Shown here: positions 1 through 8,578 of the stretch, one piece after another
How positions within the stretch are numbered: the stretch's first letter is position 1
Layout of the letters: the number at the start of each line of letters is the position of its first letter
Origin: Planctomycetales bacterium 10988
GTDB taxonomy: Bacteria > Planctomycetota > Planctomycetia > Pirellulales > Pb10988
Length of the DNA: 64,000 bases
Direction: 5' to 3'
Assembly (NCBI GenBank): GCA_009664345.1
Contig: CP043547.1
Span: 1,922,001-1,986,000 of the forward strand
The notes under the pieces: generated by a model
What the model saw: the letters and a program-made list of their open reading frames with translations, nothing else
Database searches by the model: none
What the model was told of the DNA's origin: nothing
Position numbers and translations under genes: made by a program

Positions 1-860
1 CCGTCCCGGCAGATGCGGAGGAGGACGATACCGACTTTTTTGCTCGGCTCAAAGAAGTCGCGGAGTACCTGGCCACGAGTCGACCGACCGCAGTGAACCT
101 CTTTTGGGCACTCGACCGCATGCAAAGGAAAGCGGAATCGCTACGCGGCTCGACGAGTCTGTTAGATTTAAAAGAACAACTTCTCACCGAAGCCAAAACG
201 ATCGAAAGCGAAGATCAGGCGATGTGCGAAGCGATGGGCCAAGCCGGAGCCGAATTGATGCCCGCAGGGGGCGGAATTCTGACGCATTGCAATACCGGAG
301 GACTGGCGACGGCAGCCTACGGCACGGCGTTGTCGGTGATTTACTTCGCCCATAAAAATGGCAAAGGGATTCAGGTCTTCGCCGATGAAACCCGGCCCTT
401 GCTGCAAGGGGCCCGCTTGACGATGTGGGAGCTTCAACAATGGAAGATCCCGAGCACGCTGATTTGTGATTCGATGGCCGCTCAAGTGATGAAGGAAGGA
501 AAAATTCAAGCGGTTATCACCGGGGCGGATCGCATCGCGGCCAATGGAGATTCGGCGAACAAGATCGGAACGTACGGACTGGCAGTCCTGGCGAAGGCCC
601 ACAATATTCCTTTTTATATTGCTGCCCCGAGTAGCACCTTCGATCTTTCCCTGGCAAGTGGCGATCAAATTCCGATTGAAGAACGGGCCTCCGAAGAAAT
701 CACTTGCGGATACGGCAAACAAACCGCTCCCGATGACGTTCAAGTTTACAACCCCGCCTTTGATGTAACTCCGGCGGAACTCATTCAAGCGATCATCTGC
801 GAACACGGCGTCATCGACCCCGTCACCACTGACAACATCGCCAAAGTGTTAGGAAAGTAA
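1..860 (+). CDS. mtnA: methylthioribose-1-phosphate isomerase, 5' end missing
   Basis: This is the C-terminal part of MtnA, which converts 5-methylthioribose-1-phosphate to the ribulose-1-phosphate form in methionine salvage. The reading frame is open from the left edge (base 3) and includes [16 protein letters not shown], so the GTG at 93 is internal and the true start lies outside the window. Visible family motifs are [12 protein letters not shown] with the catalytic cysteine, [31 protein letters not shown] with the catalytic aspartate, and PSSTFD. The C-terminus looks complete. A hairpin terminator follows at once, and the next gene is convergent. No other methionine-salvage gene is visible nearby. 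Identity is very secure. Confidence 0.96.
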   Translation, partial: VPADAEEDDTDFFARLKEVAEYLATSRPTAVNLFWALDRMQRKAESLRGSTSLLDLKEQLLTEAKTIESEDQAMCEAMGQAGAELMPAGGGILTHCNTGGLATAAYGTALSVIYFAHKNGKGIQVFADETRPLLQGARLTMWELQQWKIPSTLICDSMAAQVMKEGKIQAVITGADRIAANGDSANKIGTYGLAVLAKAHNIPFYIAAPSSTFDLSLASGDQIPIEERASEEITCGYGKQTAPDDVQVYNPAFDVTPAELIQAIICEHGVIDPVTTDNIAKVLGK

Positions 861-889
861 ATCTTTTAAACACTTGTAATTATAAACAC

Positions 890-930
890 ACCTCCAGTTT
901 TCTATAAAGATTACTGGAGGTATTTTTTTA
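890..930. terminator. bidirectional terminator between mtnA and the convergent gene
   Basis: A perfect 9-bp stem (ACCTCCAGT at 890-898 with ACTGGAGGT at 913-921) encloses a 14-nt loop and is followed by ATTTTTTTA. The right arm overlaps the stop codon of the convergent gene, so the hairpin probably serves both strands. Confidence 0.85.
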
Positions 931-2338
931 AATCAAGAACTCCGAACTTTATTGTTGTTGGCTCTTGTATTACTTCCTTTTTCTGTGGTTCAGGCGATTT
1001 AGGTAAAGGAAATTTATTTTGCATTTTTGCCATCATCTCTAAACGGATCTGCTCAAGATGAGCAAATTTCTCTTTAATTTTACTCAATTGTTGATCAGAC
1101 CTCTCTTGAGTAGTAGGAATCCTCTTAAAGTTACCAGCTATAAGGGAAGCCTTTTTACTCAATGCTATATCTATCAATTCCCAATCTCGAATAGAAATTT
1201 CCCTTTGTATTTTCATATACTTTATTGAATGAATTGAAATTAGTTGTGAGTTTGAAATATTTAATACTCCATAGTTAAGAACATACAGCTGAGAATTTGG
1301 GAGATAGAATGATTTGGTTAAATCGTAATAAGAACGAGGGCTTGTAGTCGAAGTGGTATAACGGCTAAGAAGTCGATCTTCCTCAAAGTCCCAATAAACA
1401 TGAAAAGAATGAGAAAGTGTCACGTTGAGAATTTTTGAAGCAAGTAGTTGAAAATTTACAGATAACGATTGTTCACTTTCTTTGTCAAAAGCATTAGATA
1501 GATAAAACCTCCGCAAATTCAGATCGCGCAATAATATCATCTCTGGAAATTGATAGACTGAAACAAGAATCTCTGATCTTCTTCCTCTGTGCTTAAATTC
1601 AATTTTCTCTTCTACTCTATCTTCTGTGTATTGATCGAAGTGAAAGAGAAACAACTTTTCACCATCCGGTGAGATCTTCACTTTATTAACAGGCGGACGA
1701 ATCTCTACTAACTCTGACTTTAAAACGTTCGCTTGTATGAAGTCAGCATCGAATTCAAGTATTTGACCTTTAATATCAATCAATTTTTTTGATTTTAAAT
1801 GGAAAGAAAATTGTGAGACAACAATCTCATTTCCATCTTTTGTTTGAACTTCCCAACTTTTTCCACTGGGAAGATGAACTACTTGAAGCTTACTCTGACG
1901 AAGCCTTATCGCTTCTGCTCTATTTTGCTTACCAGTCATGGCCAATAGAAGCGTTTGTCCATCGTCGACCCATTCGGTGATGAGTTGGGTGTCTTCTTTG
2001 GTAAAGGAAGTGGCTGGCTCTCCGGAGTATTCCAATAGTTGAGGCAGAACGACTCCTTGTTCGTAGAGAAGTTTTTGTTTCTGAATATCCCAGACCCCGA
2101 AGACGGTTGGCTCGGGTGGAAGTTGATATTCAGAAATGGTTACGATCTGTTTGGCATTCGGAGTGAAAAGCAATTTAAAGATCGGTTTATCCCACTCCAT
2201 TAAAGTGAAGTCCGATTGCTTGAGCACTACCTCGGGGACAGAGTTTTCGAGAACGATCGGCTTTTGTGCGAAAGACAAATTGATTGATAAAATGAAGAGT
2301 ACGATTGTTGTCATGAAAGGAAGTGTCTTGAGATTCAT
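911..2338 (-). CDS. secreted protein of unknown function, possibly beta-propeller-like
   Basis: The 475-residue product starts with a plausible Sec signal peptide (basic start, hydrophobic MTTIVLFILSINLSFA, then AQ). The mature part has many short beta-rich segments, including VFGVWDIQKQKLLYEQG and VKISPDGEKLFLFHFD. These resemble WD40/YVTN-type blades, but no strict repeat signature is visible, so the propeller reading is an inference. The C-terminus is lysine- and glutamine-rich. Base composition is clearly more AT-rich than the neighbouring genes, which suggests late acquisition or relaxed constraint. No function can be assigned. It is convergent with mtnA and shares the terminator there. 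Confidence 0.7.
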   Translation of the reverse strand: MNLKTLPFMTTIVLFILSINLSFAQKPIVLENSVPEVVLKQSDFTLMEWDKPIFKLLFTPNAKQIVTISEYQLPPEPTVFGVWDIQKQKLLYEQGVVLPQLLEYSGEPATSFTKEDTQLITEWVDDGQTLLLAMTGKQNRAEAIRLRQSKLQVVHLPSGKSWEVQTKDGNEIVVSQFSFHLKSKKLIDIKGQILEFDADFIQANVLKSELVEIRPPVNKVKISPDGEKLFLFHFDQYTEDRVEEKIEFKHRGRRSEILVSVYQFPEMILLRDLNLRRFYLSNAFDKESEQSLSVNFQLLASKILNVTLSHSFHVYWDFEEDRLLSRYTTSTTSPRSYYDLTKSFYLPNSQLYVLNYGVLNISNSQLISIHSIKYMKIQREISIRDWELIDIALSKKASLIAGNFKRIPTTQERSDQQLSKIKEKFAHLEQIRLEMMAKMQNKFPLPKSPEPQKKEVIQEPTTIKFGVLDLKKYLQ

Positions 2339-2424
2339 TGAAATGTCCCAAATAGAAAATCGTTTGATAACTTCTCCGTAAAATGGTTGTGATTAATTTT
2401 AATGAAACCCACGAGAGAACGAAA

Positions 2425-2471
2425 GCAAAAAACAAACCCGCCAGCAACCGAACGATCGGCTCCTGACGGGT
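2425..2471 (-). terminator. terminator downstream of the EF-hand gene
   Basis: Read on the minus strand, ACCCGTCAG (2471-2463) pairs with CTGGCGGGT (2444-2436) with one G-U wobble. A T-rich run (TTTGTTTTTTG) follows over 2435-2424. It lies about 125 nt past the stop of the EF-hand gene. Confidence 0.65.
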
Positions 2472-2595
2472 CTGCACTACAGGGGAAGTCAGAGGAAGAC
2501 CAGCGAGTTTCAGGGGACAAGTTTAACCCGCTGGTTTCTTGCCAAGTGGTTTCTTGGAAAGAGTTCCTGATTGCTTCTCTATCTTCAATTCTCCA

Positions 2596-3846
2596 TTAAA
2601 GGGGAGAATCTGGATTTTCGAAGGCCGGTCGTTCGGGACGATCACTGTCGCCGGGGCCGCGTTCACGATCGCCACGTCCGCGGAAGCGTCCGCCGGGGCC
2701 ACCTTGACCGCCACCGGGGCCACGGAAGTTTTGGAACATTTGTTGAACTTCGGCTTCATCGACAAAGCCATCGCTATTGGTATCGACCTCATCGAATCGT
2801 TCACGCATCCGTTCGGGGGCTTCTTCGCGGGTGAGTTTCTTATCGCCATTGGTATCGCCGGCAAAGATTCGTTCCAACATTTGAGCTTGGAAATCACCAC
2901 CGGGTCCGCCAGGACCACCAGGGCCGCCACGACCGCGGAAGCCTTCGGGACCGCCACCCGGACGACGCATTTCACCGCGTTCGCCGTCAGGACCACCGGG
3001 ACGACGCATTTCGCCACGTTCGCCATCACGACGGAAATCCCCGACCATGCCCATTTCCGGCATTTCACTACGATCGATGACGTCGTCGTTATTACGATCC
3101 ATTCGCTTCAAACGGGCGATCGTTTCTTCAATTTCTTGTTTGGTGATTTCACCATCACGGTTGTGATCAAAAGCGGCAATCATCGACATTCCGCCGCCGG
3201 GGCCACCTTGCGGAGGTCCTGGACGTTCGAAGTCACGGCGTTCACGGTCTCCACGCGGAGGACCATCGGGACGTTCGCCACGTTGTCCACGTTCGCCGCC
3301 GGGACCTTGCATCATGGAAGCAAATTCATCCATGCTGAGGGCACCATCGGCATTTTGATCAAGGCGTTCCATCATGGCTTCCAGGCGATCACGGCGTTCT
3401 TCGGGTACTTCATCCAAAGTGACTTTGCCATCGCCATTGGAATCCATCGCTTGGAACATTCGTTCCATACCGCCACGGCCACGGTCTCCAGGACCACCAG
3501 GGCCGCCGGGACCTCGATCCCCAGGGCCTCGCTCGCCTGGGCGATCCGGTCGCATGCGTTCACCTTCGGGACGATCAGGACGTTGGGTAAGGGCTTGCAT
3601 GAATTCGTCTTTGGTCAAGCTGCCGTCTTTATTACTGTCAGCATTGTCAACCAAGCGATCGAACAGACGACGGGCATTGCCATCGACTTCATCCGGAGAA
3701 ATCACTCCATCGCCATTGGAATCCATACGATCAAAGACTGCGGCTTGGCGATCCGGGCCTTGGGCTTGAACCGGCTGTGCGAGACAGGCAAATGCTGCTC
3801 CACTGACCGCGCCGAGAAAGAGGGAGAGCTTGAGAGATTGACGCAT
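2596..3846 (-). CDS. secreted protein with eight EF-hand calcium-binding loops
   Basis: The 416-residue protein starts with a signal peptide (basic MRQSLK, hydrophobic core, AQPVQAQ cleavage region). It has eight canonical 12-residue EF-hand loops at about residues 42-53, 70-81, 135-146, 163-174, 227-238, 250-261, 331-342 and 355-366. All start with Asp and end with Glu, for example DSNGDGVISPDE and DTNSDGFVDEAE. They form four pairs separated by low-complexity linkers rich in Gly, Pro, Arg and Asp (GPGGPGG, RGDRERG). Loop 6 has Asp instead of Gly at position 6, and loop 7 has Lys at position 7. A role in calcium binding outside the cytoplasm is expected from the family; its partner is unknown. 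A long open frame on the opposite strand is a by-product of this repetitive composition. Confidence 0.92.
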   Translation of the reverse strand: MRQSLKLSLFLGAVSGAAFACLAQPVQAQGPDRQAAVFDRMDSNGDGVISPDEVDGNARRLFDRLVDNADSNKDGSLTKDEFMQALTQRPDRPEGERMRPDRPGERGPGDRGPGGPGGPGDRGRGGMERMFQAMDSNGDGKVTLDEVPEERRDRLEAMMERLDQNADGALSMDEFASMMQGPGGERGQRGERPDGPPRGDRERRDFERPGPPQGGPGGGMSMIAAFDHNRDGEITKQEIEETIARLKRMDRNNDDVIDRSEMPEMGMVGDFRRDGERGEMRRPGGPDGERGEMRRPGGGPEGFRGRGGPGGPGGPGGDFQAQMLERIFAGDTNGDKKLTREEAPERMRERFDEVDTNSDGFVDEAEVQQMFQNFRGPGGGQGGPGGRFRGRGDRERGPGDSDRPERPAFENPDSPL

Positions 3847-3852
3847 TGGTAA

Positions 3853-4330
3853 TGCTCCTAAGAAGTTAAAAACAGATGTCGATTCAAAAAGTCAAGTTGT
3901 GGGGGTCGTACAATGCATCTAACCCGACCATTTCGGTTTAGTTTCGAACTCTTCGAGAATTTTTTGGAAAATCATCTTCAAGTCAAAGAAACGATGTCTG
4001 TAGATATATTGGGCCTAATTACAAACGAAAAGTGCTTTCGAGATTCCACTACTTTTAAATCGATATCGATTTTTAGACTCCAAGTTTTAGACAAGGTGAC
4101 AAACATAGACGCGATCGGCTGCCTCAAGATTTTCACCCCAAGCTACCGAACACTGAAAACCGAACACCGAACACGATCCGTTCTCCTGGCGTTCGCCTAA
4201 CCCCGTCGATTCGTATTCACCCGCCCGCCAAAAAACTGCCCTTGGGAGGATTTTGGATTTGGCCTACAATCCGCATCGTTCGCACTTACAGCGTACACCG
4301 GGGGAGATGATCCTTTCGGAGGAGTAAGGC
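3853..4330. other. intergenic stretch without a convincing gene
   Basis: No frame here has both a ribosome-binding site and credible protein composition. The one longer open frame (3913-4200) has no Shine-Dalgarno sequence and no recognisable domain. Three copies of the 9-mer ACCGAACAC occur at 4145-4153, 4159-4167 and 4166-4174, the last two overlapping by two bases. Confidence 0.5.
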
Positions 4331-4504
4331 ATGTTGAACCCGCTGCGAGGCCATCGATCGCCTCTTCAAAAAAGTGGACGCGAATTTTGCTTGTCCGGAA
4401 TATTTTTCCAAATGAAGTTAAGATTCGAACCGCTCCTTGACGAAGATAACCTTGCAGACGTATCCGTGCCTGAAAGTTCGAAAAGCGATGGACTGCCTTT
4501 TTAA
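4331..4504 (+). CDS. possible 57-residue ORF, perhaps a decayed N-terminal fragment
   Basis: An ATG at 4331 is preceded by a strong ribosome-binding site (GGAGGAG, about 7 nt upstream) and opens a 57-codon frame. The middle of the product, MKLRFEPLLDEDNLADVSV, resembles the (L/M)RxEPLEDRxLLAxxV motif at the N-termini of many large planctomycete surface proteins. The frame stops shortly afterwards, with no continuing domain in any frame. It may be a small expressed peptide or the relic of a lost surface-protein gene. The resemblance is from memory of the family and the call is tentative. Confidence 0.3.
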   Translation: MLNPLRGHRSPLQKSGREFCLSGIFFQMKLRFEPLLDEDNLADVSVPESSKSDGLPF

Positions 4505-4851
4505 ACTTTCGGAATTAGTAATCCCTTGAGAATGAGTAACGCGGTGGAACCTTCTGGTTCTGGATGAAAGTTAACAACTTAATAGAACCGTCGAAGTCGC
4601 ACGGATTGCCCTTCGAAATCCCCATTCGGGGAAGAAACCGCTTAAACTATCATGTAGTGTTCGATCGTTTGACAATTTCTAAAATCTAGTGATTTAGGAA
4701 CTTAGAGATTGTTTGCGAGTGATACGATTGATTCGCATGATCTCATGTCTCAACTATGGTCGGCCTCGTTTTTCAATGCAGAAAACGTGGCGTTACCCTT
4801 GCGGAACTCGCTTGAAATGGCGAATGCATCCCATGGGAAGGAGAACCAGCA

Positions 4852-5130
4852 ATGCAGATCTACGGTCCCGGTCCAGTTCACGGTCCCCAATCGGTTAATC
4901 CTTCGCACCTCCAACGTGCTCAACAAAGCCAAGCTTCCCAACCAGCGGCTTTGCCAAAGGATGAAGTTCAACTTTCGGAAATGGGCCAAATGTTGGATGG
5001 CATCAGCCAGATTCCCGATATCCGCCAGGAACGCGTTGATCAAATTCGTCAACAAATCGCCCAAGGCACCTATGATACTCCCGAACGTTTGGGCTTGGCC
5101 TTGGATAACCTGCTTGATGAAATGATCTAA
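4852..5130 (+). CDS. flgM: FlgM-family anti-sigma-28 factor
   Basis: This is a 92-residue acidic protein. Its C-terminal half has the FlgM pattern: DEVQLSEMGQMLDGI, PDIRQERVDQIRQQIAQGTY, then a helical LGLALDNLLDEMI. FlgM binds the flagellar sigma factor FliA and holds it inactive until the hook is complete. The N-terminal 40 residues are rich in Gln, Ser and Pro and likely disordered, as usual for FlgM. The start is set by GGAAGGAG at 4836-4843. No other flagellar gene is nearby, so this is a stand-alone copy. It ends in a strong terminator and looks monocistronic. Confidence 0.85.
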   Translation: MQIYGPGPVHGPQSVNPSHLQRAQQSQASQPAALPKDEVQLSEMGQMLDGISQIPDIRQERVDQIRQQIAQGTYDTPERLGLALDNLLDEMI

Positions 5131-5228
5131 TTAAAGTTTTACGCGGTGGAGCATTCAAGAAATCTTTGAATCCACCTCTAAAACTGCGAAGTTCCCTCGG
5201 GGAACCGACCGACTTTGAAGCAATCATG

Positions 5229-5266
5229 AAGGTTAGCCTCTTCTTCCCGGAGTGGCTAACCTTTTT
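5229..5266 (+). terminator. terminator after flgM
   Basis: A perfect 10-bp stem (AAGGTTAGCC at 5229-5238 with GGCTAACCTT at 5254-5263) encloses a 15-nt loop and runs into a short T tract. Confidence 0.8.
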
Positions 5267-5365
5267 GCTGCGCGCTTGAAATCCCGAAGAAGTAGCCCAA
5301 CGGATCAGCCACTTTTGATCAATCAAAAAATACGGATTCCCTAGCGATTCCGGGCTTGGATTTTC

Positions 5366-5394
5366 TTGACCCTTGGGGCAAATTGTCTTAGAAT
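5366..5394 (+). promoter_or_regulatory. sigma-70-type promoter upstream of the Fur-family gene
   Basis: TTGACC (5366-5371) and TAGAAT (5389-5394) are separated by exactly 17 nt and lie about 80 nt upstream of the start codon. The AT-rich stretch just downstream (GATAAGTATTAGATTT) could hold an autoregulatory operator, but no clear Fur or PerR box is seen. Confidence 0.6.
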
Positions 5395-5475
5395 ATCGAT
5401 AAGTATTAGATTTTCCTTTACTTACTCAATCCGGCACCTATCCTTGCTTTCCGCCGAATCCAAGTAGGCCTATTC

Positions 5476-5979
5476 ATGACTAAACAATTTTCACTTTCTG
5501 AAGTGAAGGTTTCTTCGACTCCGACCGAACGTTTTGAGGAATTTCTTCAAAGCCGTGGCATGCGTATTACACGACAACGCAAGGCGATTGTGGAAGAAAT
5601 CTTCAGCCAGCATGAACATTTCGACGCGGAAGTTCTGTTAGGGAGATTGCAAGAAGGGGAGCAAGATGTCAAAGTCAGCCGCCCGACCGTCTACCGGACA
5701 TTGAACGAATTGGAAGAGGCGGGACTTTTGCGAAAGATGGTCCTCGGCGGCCGTTCCGTTTATGAACACGATTATGGCTACCCCCAGCACGATCACCTCT
5801 ATTGCGAACGCTGTGGGGATTTAATCGAGTTTCAAACGAATCAAATCGATGCCCTCCGTGAAGAAGTCGCCAAAGCCCATGGTTTCCGGGTCACCGGGCA
5901 TCGGATGATTATTTTCGGGGTTTGTCAAAGCTGCTCCGTCCCTCGCAAGCGAAGAAGTCGACCATTGGACTTGATCTAG
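5476..5979 (+). CDS. fur: Fur-family metal-dependent transcriptional regulator
   Basis: This 167-residue regulator has a winged-helix DNA-binding N-terminus (RGMRITRQRKAIVEEIF, SRPTVYRTLNELEEAGLL) and a metal-binding dimerisation domain. Zinc or regulatory-metal ligands are visible in EHDYGYPQHDHLYCERCGD and in the C-terminal CQSC, which gives two CxxC pairs. The HxH before CxxC is typical of Fur and its paralogues. The sequence alone does not separate Fur from Zur or PerR. The C-terminus (RKRRSRPLDL) is unusually basic. It sits alone behind a good sigma-70-like promoter. Confidence 0.9.
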   Translation: MTKQFSLSEVKVSSTPTERFEEFLQSRGMRITRQRKAIVEEIFSQHEHFDAEVLLGRLQEGEQDVKVSRPTVYRTLNELEEAGLLRKMVLGGRSVYEHDYGYPQHDHLYCERCGDLIEFQTNQIDALREEVAKAHGFRVTGHRMIIFGVCQSCSVPRKRRSRPLDLI

Positions 5980-6232
5980 TCGGCGATATTCTTTAGATCC
6001 TCATTATTCATTTCTTCAAAATGCATCGCGAAGCGTTTTCAAGGCTCAAATTGGCTTTTGAGAAAACGATTCGCATCGAAACTTTTCACTTCTCAATTAC
6101 CTCAGAGATCACACACGGATTCGATGAGGGTTCTGAAAGAAGTAACTGGAAAAGGATTTTCCAGCCAATCGACATCTTGCAAGAGTTTGCAGCGAGACGA
6201 GCATCGCAACGCTAGGGTCAAGGAGGCCCCGC

Positions 6233-7357
6233 ATGAAGTTGTTGACCCTGATCGAAGTTCCCCACCATGTCTGTTATCGTTATCGGGTGGAAGCCTTTCA
6301 GGAAACCGCCTCGGCCCGTGGCTGGCAAATTTCCACAAAGCCACTGGCTGTCAAGACTTGGGAGCGATGCCAAACCTTGCGATCCGCGAAAGAGGCGGAT
6401 GTGGTTCTCTTGCAACGTCGCCTTTTGCCCATGTGGCAATTAGCTTTGTTACGGAGTGCGGCCAAGTATTTGGTCTATGATCTGGATGATGCCGTCTTTC
6501 TTCGTGATAGCAATGCCAACAAGCCCCCGTTGAGTCGCAGCCGTTTCAGTCGTTTTTGGGCAACCTTGCAAATGGCCGATCAGGTGATCGTGGGCAATCG
6601 TCATTTAGAATCGACCGTCGCCAAATACCTCGCAGCAGATCGGATTCGGCGGATTCCCACTTGCGTGGATTTGAAACAATATCCCGAACCGATCTATCAC
6701 CAAAAATCCAATCCCAATAACAACTTACGGCTTGTCTGGATTGGCAGTCAAAGTACACTTCCCTCGCTGAATCCACTCCAATCCGCCTTCCAGGAACTCA
6801 GTCGAGACCCCGATCCAGTCGAATTGAAGATCATCTGTGATCGCTTTCCGGAATTTCCTGGCGTACGTTTGCATCGAAAATTTTGGTCGCAAGAGACCGA
6901 AGTGAGCGAACTGCAAGATGCCGAAATCGGAATCAGTTGGCTGCCGGATCATCCTTGGAGTTATGCCAAGTGTGGGCTGAAAGTGTTGCAATATATGGCG
7001 GCGGGTCTGCCGGTAGTGGCGAATTCAATTGCCATGCACCGCGAACTGGTCCGGCATGGGCGAACAGGCTTTCTGACCGATACTCCGCAAGATTTCGTCA
7101 AAGCCGTCCAGCGATTAGCGGCTGATCCAGAGCTTCGTCGACGCATGGGCGAAGCGGGCCGGGCCTTCATTCGTAAGCATTATCATCTCCAAAACTGGTC
7201 GGAAACGTTTCTTCGCACGCTTACGCCACCATCTCAACAGGCCCAGCTTCCGACAACGGTACGAATCCCCAAAGGCCAGGACTTGGCCAAAGAGCAAGAG
7301 GTTTCTTCCACTTCCTTGTTGTCGCCATCGAAAATCATTTCGCCACCGATCTCCTAA
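6233..7357 (+). CDS. GT-B fold glycosyltransferase (family 1-like)
   Basis: The 374-residue protein has the two-lobed layout of GT-B glycosyltransferases. The C-terminal lobe holds the nucleotide-sugar region SWLPDHPWSYAKCGLKVLQY followed by MAAGLPVVAN and the usual EL-RHGRTGFL segment, then LAADPELRRRMGEAGRAFI. The conserved Glu of the classic EX7E motif appears to be replaced by the KCGLKVLQYMA form seen in many bacterial family 1-like enzymes. The start is fixed by AAGGAGG at 6220-6226. The last 35 residues are Pro/Ser/Thr-rich and likely disordered. It probably transfers a sugar during polysaccharide or envelope glycan assembly, but the substrate cannot be inferred, and no other glycan genes are adjacent. 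Confidence 0.82.
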   Translation: MKLLTLIEVPHHVCYRYRVEAFQETASARGWQISTKPLAVKTWERCQTLRSAKEADVVLLQRRLLPMWQLALLRSAAKYLVYDLDDAVFLRDSNANKPPLSRSRFSRFWATLQMADQVIVGNRHLESTVAKYLAADRIRRIPTCVDLKQYPEPIYHQKSNPNNNLRLVWIGSQSTLPSLNPLQSAFQELSRDPDPVELKIICDRFPEFPGVRLHRKFWSQETEVSELQDAEIGISWLPDHPWSYAKCGLKVLQYMAAGLPVVANSIAMHRELVRHGRTGFLTDTPQDFVKAVQRLAADPELRRRMGEAGRAFIRKHYHLQNWSETFLRTLTPPSQQAQLPTTVRIPKGQDLAKEQEVSSTSLLSPSKIISPPIS

Positions 7358-7417
7358 CTTGAATGTGACAGATAGTTTAAGGCTAGAAAAGCAAAATCAG
7401 GGAAGGGGGGATGAAAC

Positions 7418-8275
7418 ATGTTCGTTCAAAACAAGACGAGAAAAGGCGTTTGCTTCTTGAACGTGATTCTAATCAGCTTGGTAATTCTTGGCTGTCATTC
7501 GATGGGAAAGATGAAAGAAACAAGTTCTTCTCTTCCAACAAGTTACGCCACGCATCGCGGGCCGATTGTCTTCTATAGCGACGGTCCTCTTCCCAAAGAA
7601 ACCGCGATGTTGGCGGAGTTGGAAGCCTTACAAAGTCAGTTAGAGAAGGAACTTGCGTTTCAAAAATCGAGCGAACCGATCTGGATCTATCTCTTTCAAG
7701 ATGAAACCCGCTATCAAAAGTTTCTCAAGGATCATTATCCCGAATTGCCCAACCGCCGGGCTTATTTTGTGCAAACGGGCTCGCGGCTGACGATCTATGC
7801 CCAGATCGGCCCGTCCGCAGGGGATGATCTTCGCCATGAAATGACCCATGCGACCTTGCACGCGACTTGGCCCATGATTCCGCTTTGGATTGATGAAGGG
7901 CTGGCGGAATTTTTCGAATTGCCCCCGCAGTTGGGCGGGGTTCATCGTCAGCATTTGGCCTTGCTCACTCATCAACTTCAGCAGGGAACTTGGCAACCGA
8001 ACTTAGAGCGATTGATGACAAAGAACGAGCTGGCGGAATTTGGTCATCTTGAATATGCCGAAGCTTGGCTTTGGACTCATTATCTCTTGCGATCGACTCC
8101 GAAAAATCGGGAAGCCTTGCAAGCGGCTTTGGTCCGTCAGACAGAGATCACGAAAAGTCAAGATTCCGCGGAGGCGGCAAGCTACGTCGTTCAAATCAGT
8201 TGGAGTCGCTTGTCCGAATCGGAAAATTTTGACCAAGAGGCCTTACGCCATTTGCACTATCTATTACAGCAGTAG
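7418..8275 (+). CDS. lipoprotein with HExxH zinc-metalloprotease-like domain
   Basis: The 285-residue product has a lipoprotein signal peptide ending in LVILGC, with Cys26 as the predicted lipidated residue. Around residues 140-164 it shows HEMTHATLHA followed by WIDEGLAEFFE. This is the HExxH plus downstream Glu arrangement of gluzincin peptidases (peptidase MA-like/DUF1570-like families). The two histidines and Glu160 would bind zinc. Anchoring to an outer or inner membrane leaflet is expected. GGAAGGGGGG lies 7 nt before the ATG. The natural substrate is unknown, and activity is inferred from the motif only. The intergenic element copy at 8278-8358 follows almost directly. Confidence 0.8.
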   Translation: MFVQNKTRKGVCFLNVILISLVILGCHSMGKMKETSSSLPTSYATHRGPIVFYSDGPLPKETAMLAELEALQSQLEKELAFQKSSEPIWIYLFQDETRYQKFLKDHYPELPNRRAYFVQTGSRLTIYAQIGPSAGDDLRHEMTHATLHATWPMIPLWIDEGLAEFFELPPQLGGVHRQHLALLTHQLQQGTWQPNLERLMTKNELAEFGHLEYAEAWLWTHYLLRSTPKNREALQAALVRQTEITKSQDSAEAASYVVQISWSRLSESENFDQEALRHLHYLLQQ

Positions 8276-8277
8276 TT

Positions 8278-8358
8278 AGAGCCAGTGGTCAAAACTATTC
8301 AAAACCAGGTAAGGACCTGGAAAAAGTGACTCCCAATTTACTTTTGACCACAAACTCT
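8278..8358 (+). repeat. dispersed 80-bp inverted-repeat element, copy 1
   Basis: The ends AGAGCCAGTGGTCAAAA and TTTTGACCACAAACTCT are imperfect inverted repeats sharing a 10-bp perfect core (GTGGTCAAAA/TTTTGACCAC). Inside is a second hairpin, CCAGGT-AAGG-ACCTGG. The element begins 2 bases after the upstream stop codon and shares ends and interior with the copies at 49054-49132 and, in reverse orientation, 40469-40548. Confidence 0.8.
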
Positions 8359-8578
8359 TAGTGTTTCGAGGGGTTCAATCGTCAACTCCCTTCAAACACC
8401 TTATCGTCAAAACTTGTTTAAAACAACGAAACCCCCTCATTGTCGCATTAACGGAAAAAAGGAATAAGTTCTCGTCGGCTTTACCCGGATTGAAGCAAAA
8501 TTCGGGAGCCGAGAAGCCGATAGTTATGGAAAAGCTGTACAAGCAACCGAATGACCAACCATCTCAAAGGAGCCTTGA
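8359..8578. other. intergenic region downstream of element copy 1
   Basis: No gene is supported between the element and the next start codon. An open frame entering from 8361 overlaps the following gene in another frame and has no ribosome-binding site. Apart from the Shine-Dalgarno sequence of the next gene, no regulatory signal stands out. Confidence 0.4.

Noticed and set aside
168-806. A 212-codon minus-strand frame opposite mtnA
   Set aside because: It is an antisense shadow of a conserved enzyme gene with no ribosome-binding site.
2539-3852. A 437-codon open frame on the plus strand opposite the EF-hand gene
   Set aside because: Its composition (Thr, Ala, Phe, His-rich) mirrors repeats of the EF-hand gene on the other strand. 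It has no ribosome-binding site or domain, and the minus-strand gene has a signal peptide and eight canonical loops.
3913-4200. 95-codon plus-strand ORF in the gap before flgM
   Set aside because: There is no ribosome-binding site or recognisable domain, and it contains a short direct repeat (ACCGAACAC).
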